A program made the translations under genes and the position numbers. A stretch of 64,000 bases of DNA from Kineococcus aurantiacus (lineage in GTDB: Bacteria; Actinomycetota; Actinomycetes; Actinomycetales; Kineococcaceae): the NCBI RefSeq assembly GCF_013409345.1, contig NZ_JACCBB010000001.1:992001-1056000 (forward strand). The letters are read 5' to 3'. Below are positions 51,965 to 60,795 of the stretch, one piece after another. Below the pieces are notes generated by a model. It searched no databases. It was not told the DNA's origin and was given only the letters and a program-made list of their open reading frames with translations. Position 1 is the stretch's first letter. Every line of letters starts with the position of its first letter.

Positions 51965-54900
51965 TCAGGCTCGCGCCAGGCGCAGCGTGAGGATCTGGAA
52001 CGGGCGCAGCGAGACGGTCGCGCCACCGTCCCCGACCGTCGTGGCCCCCTGCTCCAGCGGGCGTTCCAGCAGGTCCACCTCGGTCACCGCACCGACGGCG
52101 AAACCCCAGCGCAGCGACGTCCGCACCCGGCCGCCGAGCGCCTCGTAGAGCCGCACGACGACGTCCCCGGACCCGTCCTCGGCCAGCTTCACGGCCTCCA
52201 CGACGACGCCGGTGTCCTCGACGGTCACGAGGGGTTCGACGGGTTCGGCGCCCCGCACGGGGCGCGGGGCGAGGTTCTGCCGGTACCCCTCGCGCACGGC
52301 GTCGGTGATCTGGGCACCGACGACGAGGGAGTACTCGAGGTGGTGGCTGCCCTGGTCGGTCTCGGGGTCGGGCGACAGCGGGGCCCGCAGCAGCGACAGC
52401 CGCACCGTCGTCCCCGGCCGCCCCCCCTCGACGGCGCTGCGCGTCACGTCGTGGCCGTAGGTCGCCGAGTTCGTGACCGCCGCGCCGTACCCGGCCTCAC
52501 CGACGTGGACCCAGCGGTGCGCGCAGATCTCGAACCGGGAGGCGTCCCAGCTGGTGTTCTCGTGGGTGGCGCGGAACACGTGACCGAACTGGATCTCCGA
52601 GGCGGACCGGTCGGCGTGGACGTCGAGACCGAACGCGGCCTTGAGCAGCGCCTCCCGGTCGTGCCAGTCCACGTCCAGGGTGTACGCCAGGCGCGCTTCC
52701 CCGCGGGGCAGGCGGATCGTCTGGACGAGGGTGCTCGGCCCGGTCGAGCGGGTCACGACGACGCTCGCGCCGCCCTGGGAGCCTTCCTCGTCGGGGTGGA
52801 CGACGACGGACTCGGCGTCGGTGAGGTCGCGCACGACGTTGCGGTAGTGCGCGTCGACGTCCCAGGCGTCCCACCGGTTCGGGGTGTCGCGGTGCAGCTG
52901 CAGCAGCCCGGCGCTCGTGCCGGGCAGCAGGACCTCCCGGTCCTCCAGCAGGTCCAGCACCGAGACGACGTTCCCGCCGGCGTCGACCCGCACCCGCAGG
53001 ACCCCGTTGTCCAGCACCGTGCCCGACCCGTCGGTCGTGGCCGACACGAGCGCCCCGGGGGGTTCGGCGACGGCCACGCCCAGGGCGGGCACGCCGTCGC
53101 GGGCGTGCGGGGCGGCGTTGGCCACCAGCCGCTGCGAACCCTCGCCCGTGAGCGCCCGCAGGGAGCCGGCGACGAGTTCCTCGAGCTCGGCGCTGACCCG
53201 GGCGTGGGTGGCCGCGGCCTCCCGGTGCACCCACGCGATCGAGGACCCCGGCAGGATGTCGTGGAACTGGTGCAGCAGCACCGTGCGCCACAGCTCCTGG
53301 AACCGCGCGGCCGGGTACTCGGCCCCCGTGCGCACCGCCGCCGTCGTGGCCCACAGCTCCGCCTCGCGCAGCAGGTGCTCGTTGCGGCGGTTGCCCTGCT
53401 TCGTCCCCGCCTGCGACGTGTAGGTGCCGCGGTGCAGTTCGAGGTAGAGCTCCCCCGACCACACGGGCCGGTCGGGGTAGTCGGCCTCGGCCGTGGTGAA
53501 GAACTGCTCCGGGGAGTGCAGGGTCACCCGGGTGGACCCGTCCAGGTCGCCCAGCCGGTCGGCGCGCTGCAACATCTCCCGGGTAGGACCGCCGCCGCCG
53601 TCGCCCCAGCCGAAGGGCACGAGCGACCAGTTCGCGCGGCCCTTCTCCTGGAAGTTCCGCGCGGCATGGGCCAGTTCCCGCGCCGACAGCTCGGAGTTGT
53701 AGGTGTCGACGGGCGGGAAGTGGGTGAAGATCCGCGTCCCGTCGATGCCCTCCCAGTCGAACGTGTGGTGCGGGAACTTGTTGTCCGCGTTCCAGGAGAT
53801 CTTCTGCGTGAGGAACCAGCGGACACCCGCCAGCTTCATGATCTGCGGCAGGGCCGCGGAGTACCCGAAGGAGTCCGGCAACCACGCCTCCTGCGTGTCG
53901 ACGCCGTACTCGCGCAGGAAGTAGCCCTTGCCCTCCACGAACTGCCGCACCATGGCCTCGGACCCGACCATGTTCGTGTCGGACTCCACCCACATGCTGC
54001 CGACGGGCACGAACCGGCCCTCGGCGATGCGGCGGCGGACCTTCTCGTGGACCTCGGGGCGGTGCTCGGCGATCCAGGCGAACTGCTGCGCCGAGCTCAT
54101 CGCGTAGGAGAAGGTGGGGTGCACGTCCATGAGCTGGGTGACGTTGGCGGTGGTGCGGGCGACCTTGCGCACGGTCTCGCGCAGCGGCCACAACCAGGCC
54201 GAGTCGATGTGGGCGTGCCCCACGGCGCTGACCCGGTGCGCCGAGGCGCGCGCCGGTGCGGCGAACAGCGGCGCCAGGACGGCGCGGGTCCGCGCCGCGG
54301 AACCGGCCACGTCGTGCGGGTCGAGGGCGTCCAGGGCCGCGTCGAGGCCGCGCAGGAGTTCCCAGCGCCGCGCGTCCTCCAGGGGCAGTTCGCGCATGAG
54401 GCCGCCGAGGACCTCGACGTCGGCCAGGAGCTCGGCCACCTCGGTCTCCCGGACGCACAGGTCGGCGCGGGCCAGGACGTAGAGGGGGTCGCGGGGGGCG
54501 GTGAGGACGTCGCCCAGGAGGGTCGGCTCGAACGCGGCCCCGCCCCCGCCCAGGACGTCGGGGTTGGAGGCGGCCTCGACGAAGAACTCGAACGTCGTCG
54601 TCCCCGCCGGGACGGGGATCCAGGTGGACAGCGGGTTGATGGACTTCACCGGCTGCCCGTCGGGGGTGTGCACGAGACCCTCGGCCTGGAAACCGACGTT
54701 GCGGGCGTCGGTGCCGAGGTCGAAGACGACCTCCAGCTCGCGCCCGGCGCGGTCGGCGGGCACCTGCCCGCGCAGCCGGAACCACGTGGTCCCCCACGGC
54801 GGCCCCCACGGGGTGCCGACGGCGAACGGCTCGTAGGGCGCGGCGATCCCCTCGGCGACCGGGACGGGCTCGCCGGGGGCGTGCCAGGCCGCGACGTCCA

Positions 54901-54991
54901 GCGGTACCGCGCCGGAGTGGACGGCGGGCCGCAGGCGTTGCGCCACCGCTCGTTCGAGCCGGGCTTCGGTGGCCTGGCGCTGGTCGTGCAC
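51965..54991 (-). CDS. Alpha-mannosidase, glycoside hydrolase family 38
   Basis: A 1008-residue cytosolic GH38 enzyme (no signal peptide) that removes alpha-linked mannose. The catalytic domain begins near residue 255 with SAVGHAHIDSAWLWPLRE (zinc-binding His/Asp). The nucleophile Asp is in MWVESDTNMVGSEAM, with PDSFGYSAALPQIM and FDWEGIDGTRIFTHFP following. A middle three-helix region and large C-terminal beta domains complete the usual layout. The GTG at 54991 follows AGGAGG at 5 bases. It is 25 bases downstream of the LacI regulator in one operon and ends in a strong terminator. Confidence 0.95.
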   Translation of the reverse strand: MHDQRQATEARLERAVAQRLRPAVHSGAVPLDVAAWHAPGEPVPVAEGIAAPYEPFAVGTPWGPPWGTTWFRLRGQVPADRAGRELEVVFDLGTDARNVGFQAEGLVHTPDGQPVKSINPLSTWIPVPAGTTTFEFFVEAASNPDVLGGGGAAFEPTLLGDVLTAPRDPLYVLARADLCVRETEVAELLADVEVLGGLMRELPLEDARRWELLRGLDAALDALDPHDVAGSAARTRAVLAPLFAAPARASAHRVSAVGHAHIDSAWLWPLRETVRKVARTTANVTQLMDVHPTFSYAMSSAQQFAWIAEHRPEVHEKVRRRIAEGRFVPVGSMWVESDTNMVGSEAMVRQFVEGKGYFLREYGVDTQEAWLPDSFGYSAALPQIMKLAGVRWFLTQKISWNADNKFPHHTFDWEGIDGTRIFTHFPPVDTYNSELSARELAHAARNFQEKGRANWSLVPFGWGDGGGGPTREMLQRADRLGDLDGSTRVTLHSPEQFFTTAEADYPDRPVWSGELYLELHRGTYTSQAGTKQGNRRNEHLLREAELWATTAAVRTGAEYPAARFQELWRTVLLHQFHDILPGSSIAWVHREAAATHARVSAELEELVAGSLRALTGEGSQRLVANAAPHARDGVPALGVAVAEPPGALVSATTDGSGTVLDNGVLRVRVDAGGNVVSVLDLLEDREVLLPGTSAGLLQLHRDTPNRWDAWDVDAHYRNVVRDLTDAESVVVHPDEEGSQGGASVVVTRSTGPSTLVQTIRLPRGEARLAYTLDVDWHDREALLKAAFGLDVHADRSASEIQFGHVFRATHENTSWDASRFEICAHRWVHVGEAGYGAAVTNSATYGHDVTRSAVEGGRPGTTVRLSLLRAPLSPDPETDQGSHHLEYSLVVGAQITDAVREGYRQNLAPRPVRGAEPVEPLVTVEDTGVVVEAVKLAEDGSGDVVVRLYEALGGRVRTSLRWGFAVGAVTEVDLLERPLEQGATTVGDGGATVSLRPFQILTLRLARA

Positions 54992-55016
54992 GACGTCCTC
55001 CTCGACGGTCGGTCGG

Positions 55017-56030
55017 TCATCGGTTCCCGAACTCGGCCAGCTCGACCGGCACGGTGATCTTGCGGGGGGCGACGTCCGCCCCCGCGAGCCGCTCGACGAG
55101 CAGCCCGGCGGCCCGGCGGCCGACGTCCACCGGGTCGTAGGTGACGAGCGCGACGCGGTCGACGAGCACCTCGGCGAGCTCGACGTGGTCGAACCCGGCG
55201 ACGACGACGTCGGCGCCGGCGCGGTGGACGGCGAGCAGCGCGCCCACCGTCATCCGGTTGTTGTCGCAGAAGACCGCCGTGGGCGGGTCGGGCAGGGCGA
55301 GCAGCTCCCCGGTCGCCGTGCGCGCCTCCTCGCTGGAGCGCCGCCCGAAGCGCAGCAGCTCGCGGTGCTCGGGGACCCCGACCGCCTTCAGCGCGGCCCG
55401 GAACCCCGAGTACCGCTTGGCGCCCGGGCCCGAGCGCCGGTCCCCGCCGACGTAGGCGATGCGCCGGTGGCCGCGGTCCACGAGCCAGCCGGTGAGCCGG
55501 CGGCTGCCGCCGGCGTTGTCGAGCAGGACGACGTCGCCGCGCACCCCCCGGGGCAGGCGGTCGACGAAGACGACGGGGGCCCGCTCGGCCAGCGCGGCGT
55601 AGCGGCCCGCGGCGTCGTCGGCGCCGGGGACCACGAGGACGCCGTCGACGCGCCGGCGCAGGAGCTCGGCGACGATCTCCTGCTCGCGGACCTCGTCGCG
55701 CTCCCCCGCGGCGTCCCGCCCGGTCGACAGCAGCAGGACGACGTACCCGGCGGCCGCGGCGACCAGCTCGACCCCGTGGGCCAGCTCGGCCGAGAAGGGG
55801 TTGGTGAGGTCCTCGACGACGAGCGCGACGGTCGCGGTCCGCTGGCCCGGGCGCAGGGTGCGGGCGCTCTCGTTGCGCAGGAAGCCGAGGGCGGCGACGG
55901 AGGCCTCGACCTTCTCCCGCGTGGCGGCGTCGACGTACCGCTCGGCGTTGACGACGCGGGAGACGGTGGAGACGCTGACCCCGGCGTGGGCGGCCACGTC
56001 ACGCATCGTGGGCGGGCGGCCTGCGGCCAC
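55017..56030 (-). CDS. LacI-family transcriptional regulator
   Basis: A 337-residue repressor. The N-terminal HTH and hinge are MRDVAAHAGVSVSTVSRVVN and TREKVEASVAALGFLRN. A periplasmic-binding-like sugar-sensing domain follows (VALVVEDLTNPFSAELAHGV, FCDNNRMTVGALLAVHRAG). The GTG at 56030 follows GGGGAGG. It precedes the GH38 mannosidase gene in the same operon. An AACGTT-centred palindrome sits over its own start point, so it probably represses itself and the mannosidase until a mannoside-derived inducer appears. Confidence 0.94.
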   Translation of the reverse strand: MAAGRPPTMRDVAAHAGVSVSTVSRVVNAERYVDAATREKVEASVAALGFLRNESARTLRPGQRTATVALVVEDLTNPFSAELAHGVELVAAAAGYVVLLLSTGRDAAGERDEVREQEIVAELLRRRVDGVLVVPGADDAAGRYAALAERAPVVFVDRLPRGVRGDVVLLDNAGGSRRLTGWLVDRGHRRIAYVGGDRRSGPGAKRYSGFRAALKAVGVPEHRELLRFGRRSSEEARTATGELLALPDPPTAVFCDNNRMTVGALLAVHRAGADVVVAGFDHVELAEVLVDRVALVTYDPVDVGRRAAGLLVERLAGADVAPRKITVPVELAEFGNR

Positions 56031-56048
56031 GGCGACCTCCCCGTCGTC

Positions 56049-56097
56049 CTGCGAACGTTTCCAGCGGCAGGGTAGACGACGGGGGCCACCGCGTCAC
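56049..56097 (-). promoter_or_regulatory. Promoter and LacI operator of the lacI-GH38 operon
   Basis: Minus strand: GTGACG (56092-56097), a 17-base spacer and TACCCT (56069-56074). The palindrome CTGnnAACGTTnnCAG (56049-56064) covers the predicted start near 56062. Confidence 0.65.
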
Positions 56098-56110
56098 GGA
56101 GCCCCGCCCC

Positions 56111-57598
56111 TCACCGGCGGCGGAACGCCCGCCCGAACCGGTCCACCCGGCCGATGACCCGCAGCGCGCGGGCGATCCCCGGCGGCGGCGCCGAGACGAA
56201 CGTGTCCCGGCGGCGCAGCGCGGCGAAGTCCAGACCGGGCCCGCCGGGGAAGTCCACCCCGGCGTCGGCCATGACGGTGGCGAACTGCTGCGCGACGAGC
56301 CCGTACCCGCACGTCGTGGGGTGCAGCCCGTCGAGGCCGATGAGGCCGCCGGCGACGAGGTTGCCCTCGTCGTCGGTCACGGGGAAGCGCGTGTCGAGCC
56401 CGCGCAGGGCCTCCGGCAGCGGCAGGGGCGGGAACTCCGGCGGCCGGGCCCCCAGCTCGTCGTTGCGGCGCACCGCGAGCCGGTCGAGCATCGCGCCCAC
56501 GTCCACGACGCGCCAGTCCCGGCCGGCGGCGCGCTCGGCGGCGACGAGCTCGGTGATCGCCCGGTTGTACCCGTCGACGGCGAGGTCGACGGCCCAGACG
56601 TCGAACCCCGTGAGGTGCTCGTCGCGGTCGGGGTCGAAACCGTGCTCGGTCGCCCACGGCCGCCCGTACCAGCGGAAGTAGCGCGGGCACTCCGGCAGCG
56701 CCCCGCCGAGGCCGTTGACGATCGGGGGGATCGTCACGTGCGGCACGGTGCCCCACAGCACCCGGTCGGCCTCGACGGCCCGGACCCGGTCGGCGAGCTC
56801 GGCCAGCTCGGCGCGGAAGTGCGGCACCGTCCACACCGTGTACGCCTCCTTGGCCTCCACGTCGCGGAACGCCGGGCCGCTGGGGACGACCCGCAGGTCC
56901 ACGACGCTGCGCAGCGCGTTGTTCGACCCCAGCCACACGCACAGCGTCTCCAGGCCCCCGCGGGACAGGTCCCGGGCCGCCTGCAGGGTCGTGAACGCCT
57001 GCCCGCCGGCGTCCCGGGAACCGTCGAGCACCGCCACGGCGGCCCGGGCGTTCGGGTCGTCGACGAGGGGGTTGAGCCGGGAGGACGACACGCGCGGGCG
57101 CTCGGTGTCGGCCGTGCGGGCGAGGTGGTCGCGCAGGTCCCACCCCCAGACCGCCAGCGCCTCGTGGCGGGGGCCACCGGGCTCGCCGAGGTCCACCTCG
57201 TAGGCGCGCTGCACCTCGCGCAGGTAGCGGATCCCCTCGACGGCGCCCGAGAGCAGGGGGCGGCCCAGGGCGCGCCGGGCGAGGAACTCCAGGTTCAGCG
57301 GGTACCCGCCCGGGCCGTGGTCCTCGGCGTGGGAGAAGGGGGTGCCGAGGAGGTCGGCGACCAGGGCCGGCCAGCTCAGGGAGGTGTCGTGCACGGCGTA
57401 GTGCCGGAACCCCTGGGTGAGGGAGTCCCCCACCGCCACGAGGCGGTGCGCGGGGTCCGGCACGGCCCGGCGGGCGCGCACGGGCACCCCGAGGGTCGGG
57501 TCGTCGACGGGCGGGCGCACGGCGGTCGTGAGCGTCAGGCCGAGCGCGGTCGCCGCGACGGTGTCCGCACCGGTGTCCGCCGCCCTGTCCTGGAGCAC
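56111..57598 (-). CDS. SGNH/GDSL hydrolase family protein
   Basis: A 495-residue esterase-fold protein. Block I is LVAVGDSLTQGFRHY with the nucleophile Ser. Block III appears as WLGSNNAL, and block V as GLDGLHPTTCGYGL with the Asp-x-x-His pair. Between them is a long insertion (about 110-330), making it nearly twice the usual SGNH size. No signal peptide is evident. The GTG at 57598 has CACACT 6 bases upstream (57605-57610). The substrate is unknown; sugar-ester deacetylation is possible given the neighbours. Confidence 0.8.
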   Translation of the reverse strand: MLQDRAADTGADTVAATALGLTLTTAVRPPVDDPTLGVPVRARRAVPDPAHRLVAVGDSLTQGFRHYAVHDTSLSWPALVADLLGTPFSHAEDHGPGGYPLNLEFLARRALGRPLLSGAVEGIRYLREVQRAYEVDLGEPGGPRHEALAVWGWDLRDHLARTADTERPRVSSSRLNPLVDDPNARAAVAVLDGSRDAGGQAFTTLQAARDLSRGGLETLCVWLGSNNALRSVVDLRVVPSGPAFRDVEAKEAYTVWTVPHFRAELAELADRVRAVEADRVLWGTVPHVTIPPIVNGLGGALPECPRYFRWYGRPWATEHGFDPDRDEHLTGFDVWAVDLAVDGYNRAITELVAAERAAGRDWRVVDVGAMLDRLAVRRNDELGARPPEFPPLPLPEALRGLDTRFPVTDDEGNLVAGGLIGLDGLHPTTCGYGLVAQQFATVMADAGVDFPGGPGLDFAALRRRDTFVSAPPPGIARALRVIGRVDRFGRAFRRR

Positions 57599-57655
57599 CC
57601 GCGCAGTGTGCCGTCCCCGCTCCCGGCCCCCGCGGCGGGGTCGGGCGGGCCGCCG

Positions 57656-57661
57656 TACCCT
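57656..57661 (+). promoter_or_regulatory. Leaderless -10 of pdxH
   Basis: TACCCT with a 6-base spacer to the GTG at 57668. Confidence 0.5.
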
Positions 57662-57667
57662 GGGCGC

Positions 57668-58324
57668 GTGGAGGATCCTGCGGGCCGTCGGGTGGACTAC
57701 GGGGAACGCCGCTTCGAGGAGGGCGACCTGGCCGCCACCCCCCTGGAGCAGTTCCGCACGTGGTACTCCGCCGCCGTCGAGGCGGGCGTGGACGAGCCCA
57801 ACGCCATGACGGTCGCGACGGCCGGGCCGGACGGCGTCTCGGCGCGCACGGTGCTGCTCAAGGCCGTCGACGCCCGGGGTTTCGTCTTCTACACCAACCA
57901 CGGCTCCCGCAAGGCGCGGGCGATCGGGCACGACCCGCGCGTGGCCCTGCTGTTCGGCTGGCACGGGGTCCACCGGCAGGTCGCGGTCCGCGGCCGCGCC
58001 GAGCACGTCCCGCGGGCCGAGACCGAGGCGTACTTCGCCTCCCGGCCGTACGGGTCGCGCATCGGGGCGTGGGCCAGCGAGCAGTCGCAGCCGATCGCCT
58101 CCGCCGCCGAGCTGCACGCGCGCGAGGCCGAGCTGCGGGCCCGCTGGCCGCAGGAGGTCCCCACGCCCCCGCACTGGGGGGGTTTCCTCGTCCGGGCCGA
58201 GGAGGTCGAGTTCTGGCAGGGGCGCACGTCGCGGCTGCACGACCGGCTGGTGTTCGTGCGCGACGGGGCCGGCACCGACCTGGACGTCCCCGCGAACTGG
58301 CGGGTGGAGCGCCGGCAACCCTGA
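57668..58324 (+). CDS. pdxH: Pyridoxamine 5'-phosphate oxidase
   Basis: A 218-residue FMN enzyme oxidising pyridoxamine- or pyridoxine-phosphate to pyridoxal phosphate. Motifs are VDYGERRFEEGDLAATPLEQ, EPNAMTVATAGPDGVSARTV, LLKAVDARGFVFYTNHGSRK, YFASRPYGSRIGAWASEQSQ and the C-terminal RLHDRLVFVRDG with WRVERRQP. The length is typical. The GTG at 57668 follows TACCCT by 6 bases. Confidence 0.96.
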   Translation: MEDPAGRRVDYGERRFEEGDLAATPLEQFRTWYSAAVEAGVDEPNAMTVATAGPDGVSARTVLLKAVDARGFVFYTNHGSRKARAIGHDPRVALLFGWHGVHRQVAVRGRAEHVPRAETEAYFASRPYGSRIGAWASEQSQPIASAAELHAREAELRARWPQEVPTPPHWGGFLVRAEEVEFWQGRTSRLHDRLVFVRDGAGTDLDVPANWRVERRQP

Positions 58325-58348
58325 GGGGACCCCCGGGCGCGGGTCCCC
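58325..58348. terminator. Hairpin between pdxH and fucosidase genes
   Basis: GGGGACCC (58325-58332) pairs with GGGTCCCC (58341-58348), right after the pdxH stop and before the convergent fucosidase stop at 58379. Confidence 0.55.
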
Positions 58349-58378
58349 GTCGCGGGGTGCAGCAGCGGCTGCGGCCGG

Positions 58379-59872
58379 TCAGTGCAGGCCGTCGTGCCGG
58401 GGCGGGGGCACCGGCTCGCGCCGGGTGACGCGCACGACGACCCCCGACGTCCCCACCCGGTCGGCGGGCACGTCGACCTCCAGCGCCTCGGCGGTGCGCC
58501 GGGACGTGACCGGCCCGGCGTGGCCGAGGACCCGCAGGTCGTCGAACTCCCCCAGCAGCCCGGCCCCGCTGCCCCAGGACCGGACCCGCAGCACCCCGTC
58601 GGTCACCGGCCCGAGGGCCGTGGCGTACAGGTGGGTCCCCGAGGGGTCCTCGCGCACCGTGAACCGGACGTCGGCGCCGGTGTGGTCGCGGGCCGTGGAG
58701 TCCACGAAGGACCCCGCCGCCAGGTGCGTGGGTCCCTCCCCCGGCACCGTCCACGGCCGGGTCCCGTACACCGCCTCCCCGTGCACCGTCAGCCAGTCGC
58801 CGATGCCGTGCAGGATCTCCACCTCCTCCGGGGCCAGCGTCCCGTCGGCCTTCGGTCCCACGTTGAGCAGCAGCACGCCGTTCTTGGCGACGACGTCGAC
58901 GAGCTCGGCGACCAGCTCGGGGACGCTCTTGTACCGCTGGTCGGGCACCCAGCTCCACGACGTGCGCCCCACCGACGTGTCGTTCTGCCAGACCCGGGGG
59001 TGGATCCCGTGCAGCGCACCGCGTTCGACGTCGTAGACGGCGCTGCCGTCGGCGAAGGCGTTCCACTTGTAGTTGATGACCACCTCGCGCCCCCAGCGCG
59101 CCGCCTCGTTGTAGTAGTACGCGGCGAACAGCTTCAGGTAGGGCTCGAACGCCGGGGTCTCGATCCACCAGTCGAACCACAGGACCTGCGGCCGGTACCG
59201 GTCGACGAGCTCGACGGTCCGCAGCAGCCAGTCCTCCAGGAACTGCTCGTTCGGGGCCGTCTCCTCCCGCAGGGCCGGGCCGTAGAACGCCGCGTGCGCG
59301 GGGTCGCGCACGTCGGAGTCGAACTCCCGCCCGCCGTTCATGAACCACCAGTGCTCCGCGCGGTGCGAGCTCGCCCCGAGCACCATCCCCGCGGCCCGCA
59401 CCGCGTCGCCGAGCTCCCCGACGACGTCCCGCCCCGGGCCCCGGGCGACGGAGTTCCACTCCGAGCGCGCGGTCGCGTACATCGCGAACCCGTCGTGGTG
59501 CTCGGCGACCGGGACGACGAACTGCGCCCCGGCCCGGTGGAACGTCGCCACCCAGGCCGCGGGGTCGAACCGCGGCGCCGTGAACCGGTCGACGAAGTCC
59601 TTGTAGCCGAACTCGGTGTGCGGGCCGTACGTGGCGACGTGGTGCTCGAACTCCGGGGTCCCCCGCCGGTACATGTTCCGCGCGTACCACTCGTTCCCGA
59701 ACGCAGGCACCGAGTAGACGCCCCAGTGGGTGAAGACGCCGAACTTCGCGTCGGCGTACCAGCGGGGCGCGGTGTACCGCTGCAGCGACTCCCACGTCGG
59801 CTGGTACGGGCCGCGGGTGGCGACCTCGCGGACGCGGGCCAGTTCCGCGTCGTCGGCCCCCACGCCCCTCAC
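58379..59872 (-). CDS. Alpha-L-fucosidase, glycoside hydrolase family 29
   Basis: A 497-residue GH29 enzyme releasing L-fucose. Motifs are KFGVFTHWGVYSVPAFGNEW, VPVAEHHDGFAMY, LWFDWWIETPAFEPY with the nucleophile Asp, and LLLNVGPKADGTLAPEEV. A C-terminal beta domain (about 395-497) follows. There is no signal peptide, so it acts on imported fucosides. The start is a GTG at 59872 that overlaps the stop of a 35-residue ORF (GTGA); GTG 59863 is an alternative. It is the last gene of the fucose operon. Confidence 0.92.
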   Translation of the reverse strand: MRGVGADDAELARVREVATRGPYQPTWESLQRYTAPRWYADAKFGVFTHWGVYSVPAFGNEWYARNMYRRGTPEFEHHVATYGPHTEFGYKDFVDRFTAPRFDPAAWVATFHRAGAQFVVPVAEHHDGFAMYATARSEWNSVARGPGRDVVGELGDAVRAAGMVLGASSHRAEHWWFMNGGREFDSDVRDPAHAAFYGPALREETAPNEQFLEDWLLRTVELVDRYRPQVLWFDWWIETPAFEPYLKLFAAYYYNEAARWGREVVINYKWNAFADGSAVYDVERGALHGIHPRVWQNDTSVGRTSWSWVPDQRYKSVPELVAELVDVVAKNGVLLLNVGPKADGTLAPEEVEILHGIGDWLTVHGEAVYGTRPWTVPGEGPTHLAAGSFVDSTARDHTGADVRFTVREDPSGTHLYATALGPVTDGVLRVRSWGSGAGLLGEFDDLRVLGHAGPVTSRRTAEALEVDVPADRVGTSGVVVRVTRREPVPPPRHDGLH

Positions 59873-59976
59873 CGCGGGTCCGGATCGACGACGGGACCGG
59901 GAGGGGCGAGGTGCGCGACGGGGACGCCGGACGCGGCGTCGCGGTACCGCTGCGGGTCGGCGGTGGACAGGGACAC
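59869..59976 (-). CDS. 35-residue linker ORF before the fucosidase
   Basis: A GTG at 59976 with AAGGGA about 10 bases upstream opens a short frame (VSLSTADPQRYRDAASGVPV... ending DPDPR). Its TGA overlaps the fucosidase GTG by four bases. It fills most of the gap after the lactonase gene. It may act as a translational-coupling peptide or be the remnant of a longer protein. It is not recognised, and expression is uncertain. Confidence 0.4.
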   Translation of the reverse strand: MSLSTADPQRYRDAASGVPVAHLAPPGPVVDPDPR

Positions 59977-59991
59977 GGTGCGGGGTTCCCT

Positions 59992-60795
59992 TCAGGGGGC
60001 GAGGTGGTAGGTGCGGACGGCGTTGCCCGCCAGGACGGCGGCGCGCTCGTCCGGGCTCAGCGGGTCGAGCAGGGACCGGGTGCGCTCCACCACGGTCGGG
60101 TAGTCGTGGGCCAGGGTGCTGACGGGCCAGTCGGTGCCGAACAGCAGGCGGTCGGCGCCGAAGGCGGTGAGGACGTGGTCGACGGCGGGCCCGAGGTGCT
60201 CCTGGTGCGCCAGCGTGAACAACCCGGAGACCTTGCAGCGGACGTTGGGCCGCGAGGCCAGCGCCGTGACGCCCCGCTCCCAGGCCGGCAGGTCGCCCGA
60301 GCCGAGCGGGGGTTTCGCCCCGTGGTCCAGGACGAACGAGGTGCCCTCGCAGCGCCGGGCCAGCTCGGCGGCGGCGGGGAGCTGGTCCCAGCGGACGAGG
60401 AGGTCGACGACGAGGTCGCCCACCGCGCCCAGCGCCCGGACGACCTCGGGGCGCAGCAGCCAGTCCGGGTCCGGCTCGTCCTCCACCTGGTGCCGCACGC
60501 CCTTGAGGAGCTCGCGGTGGCGCAGGCCGTCCACCTGCCCCGGGACGTCCCGCGCGTGGTCGACCCAGCCGACCACCCCCGCGACGAGCCCGCCGGAGGC
60601 GGCCGCGACGTCGAGGAACTCCTGGGTCTCGGCCAGGTCGGAGACGGTCTGCACGAGCACCGTGCGGTCGACGCCCGCCGCCCGCGTCACCCGCCGCAGG
60701 TCCTCCAGCCCGAACGGCTCGGCGAGCGCGGGGACCATCCACGGGTAGTCGCGCCGCGCCGGGTCCCACAGGTGGTGGTGGGCGTCGACGATCAC
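59992..60795 (-). CDS. Amidohydrolase 2 family lactonase (L-fuconolactonase-like)
   Basis: A 267-residue TIM-barrel amidohydrolase. It begins VIVDAHHHLWDPARRDYPWM, the hallmark of the L-fuconolactonase/L-rhamnonolactonase group. Metal and catalytic regions follow in TSFVLDHGAKPPLG, RCKVSGLF and LLFGTDWPVSTLAHDY. In this operon it would open L-fucono-lactone to L-fuconate. The GTG at 60795 overlaps the stop of the aldo/keto reductase gene (GTGA), giving tight coupling. Confidence 0.9.
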   Translation of the reverse strand: MIVDAHHHLWDPARRDYPWMVPALAEPFGLEDLRRVTRAAGVDRTVLVQTVSDLAETQEFLDVAAASGGLVAGVVGWVDHARDVPGQVDGLRHRELLKGVRHQVEDEPDPDWLLRPEVVRALGAVGDLVVDLLVRWDQLPAAAELARRCEGTSFVLDHGAKPPLGSGDLPAWERGVTALASRPNVRCKVSGLFTLAHQEHLGPAVDHVLTAFGADRLLFGTDWPVSTLAHDYPTVVERTRSLLDPLSPDERAAVLAGNAVRTYHLAP

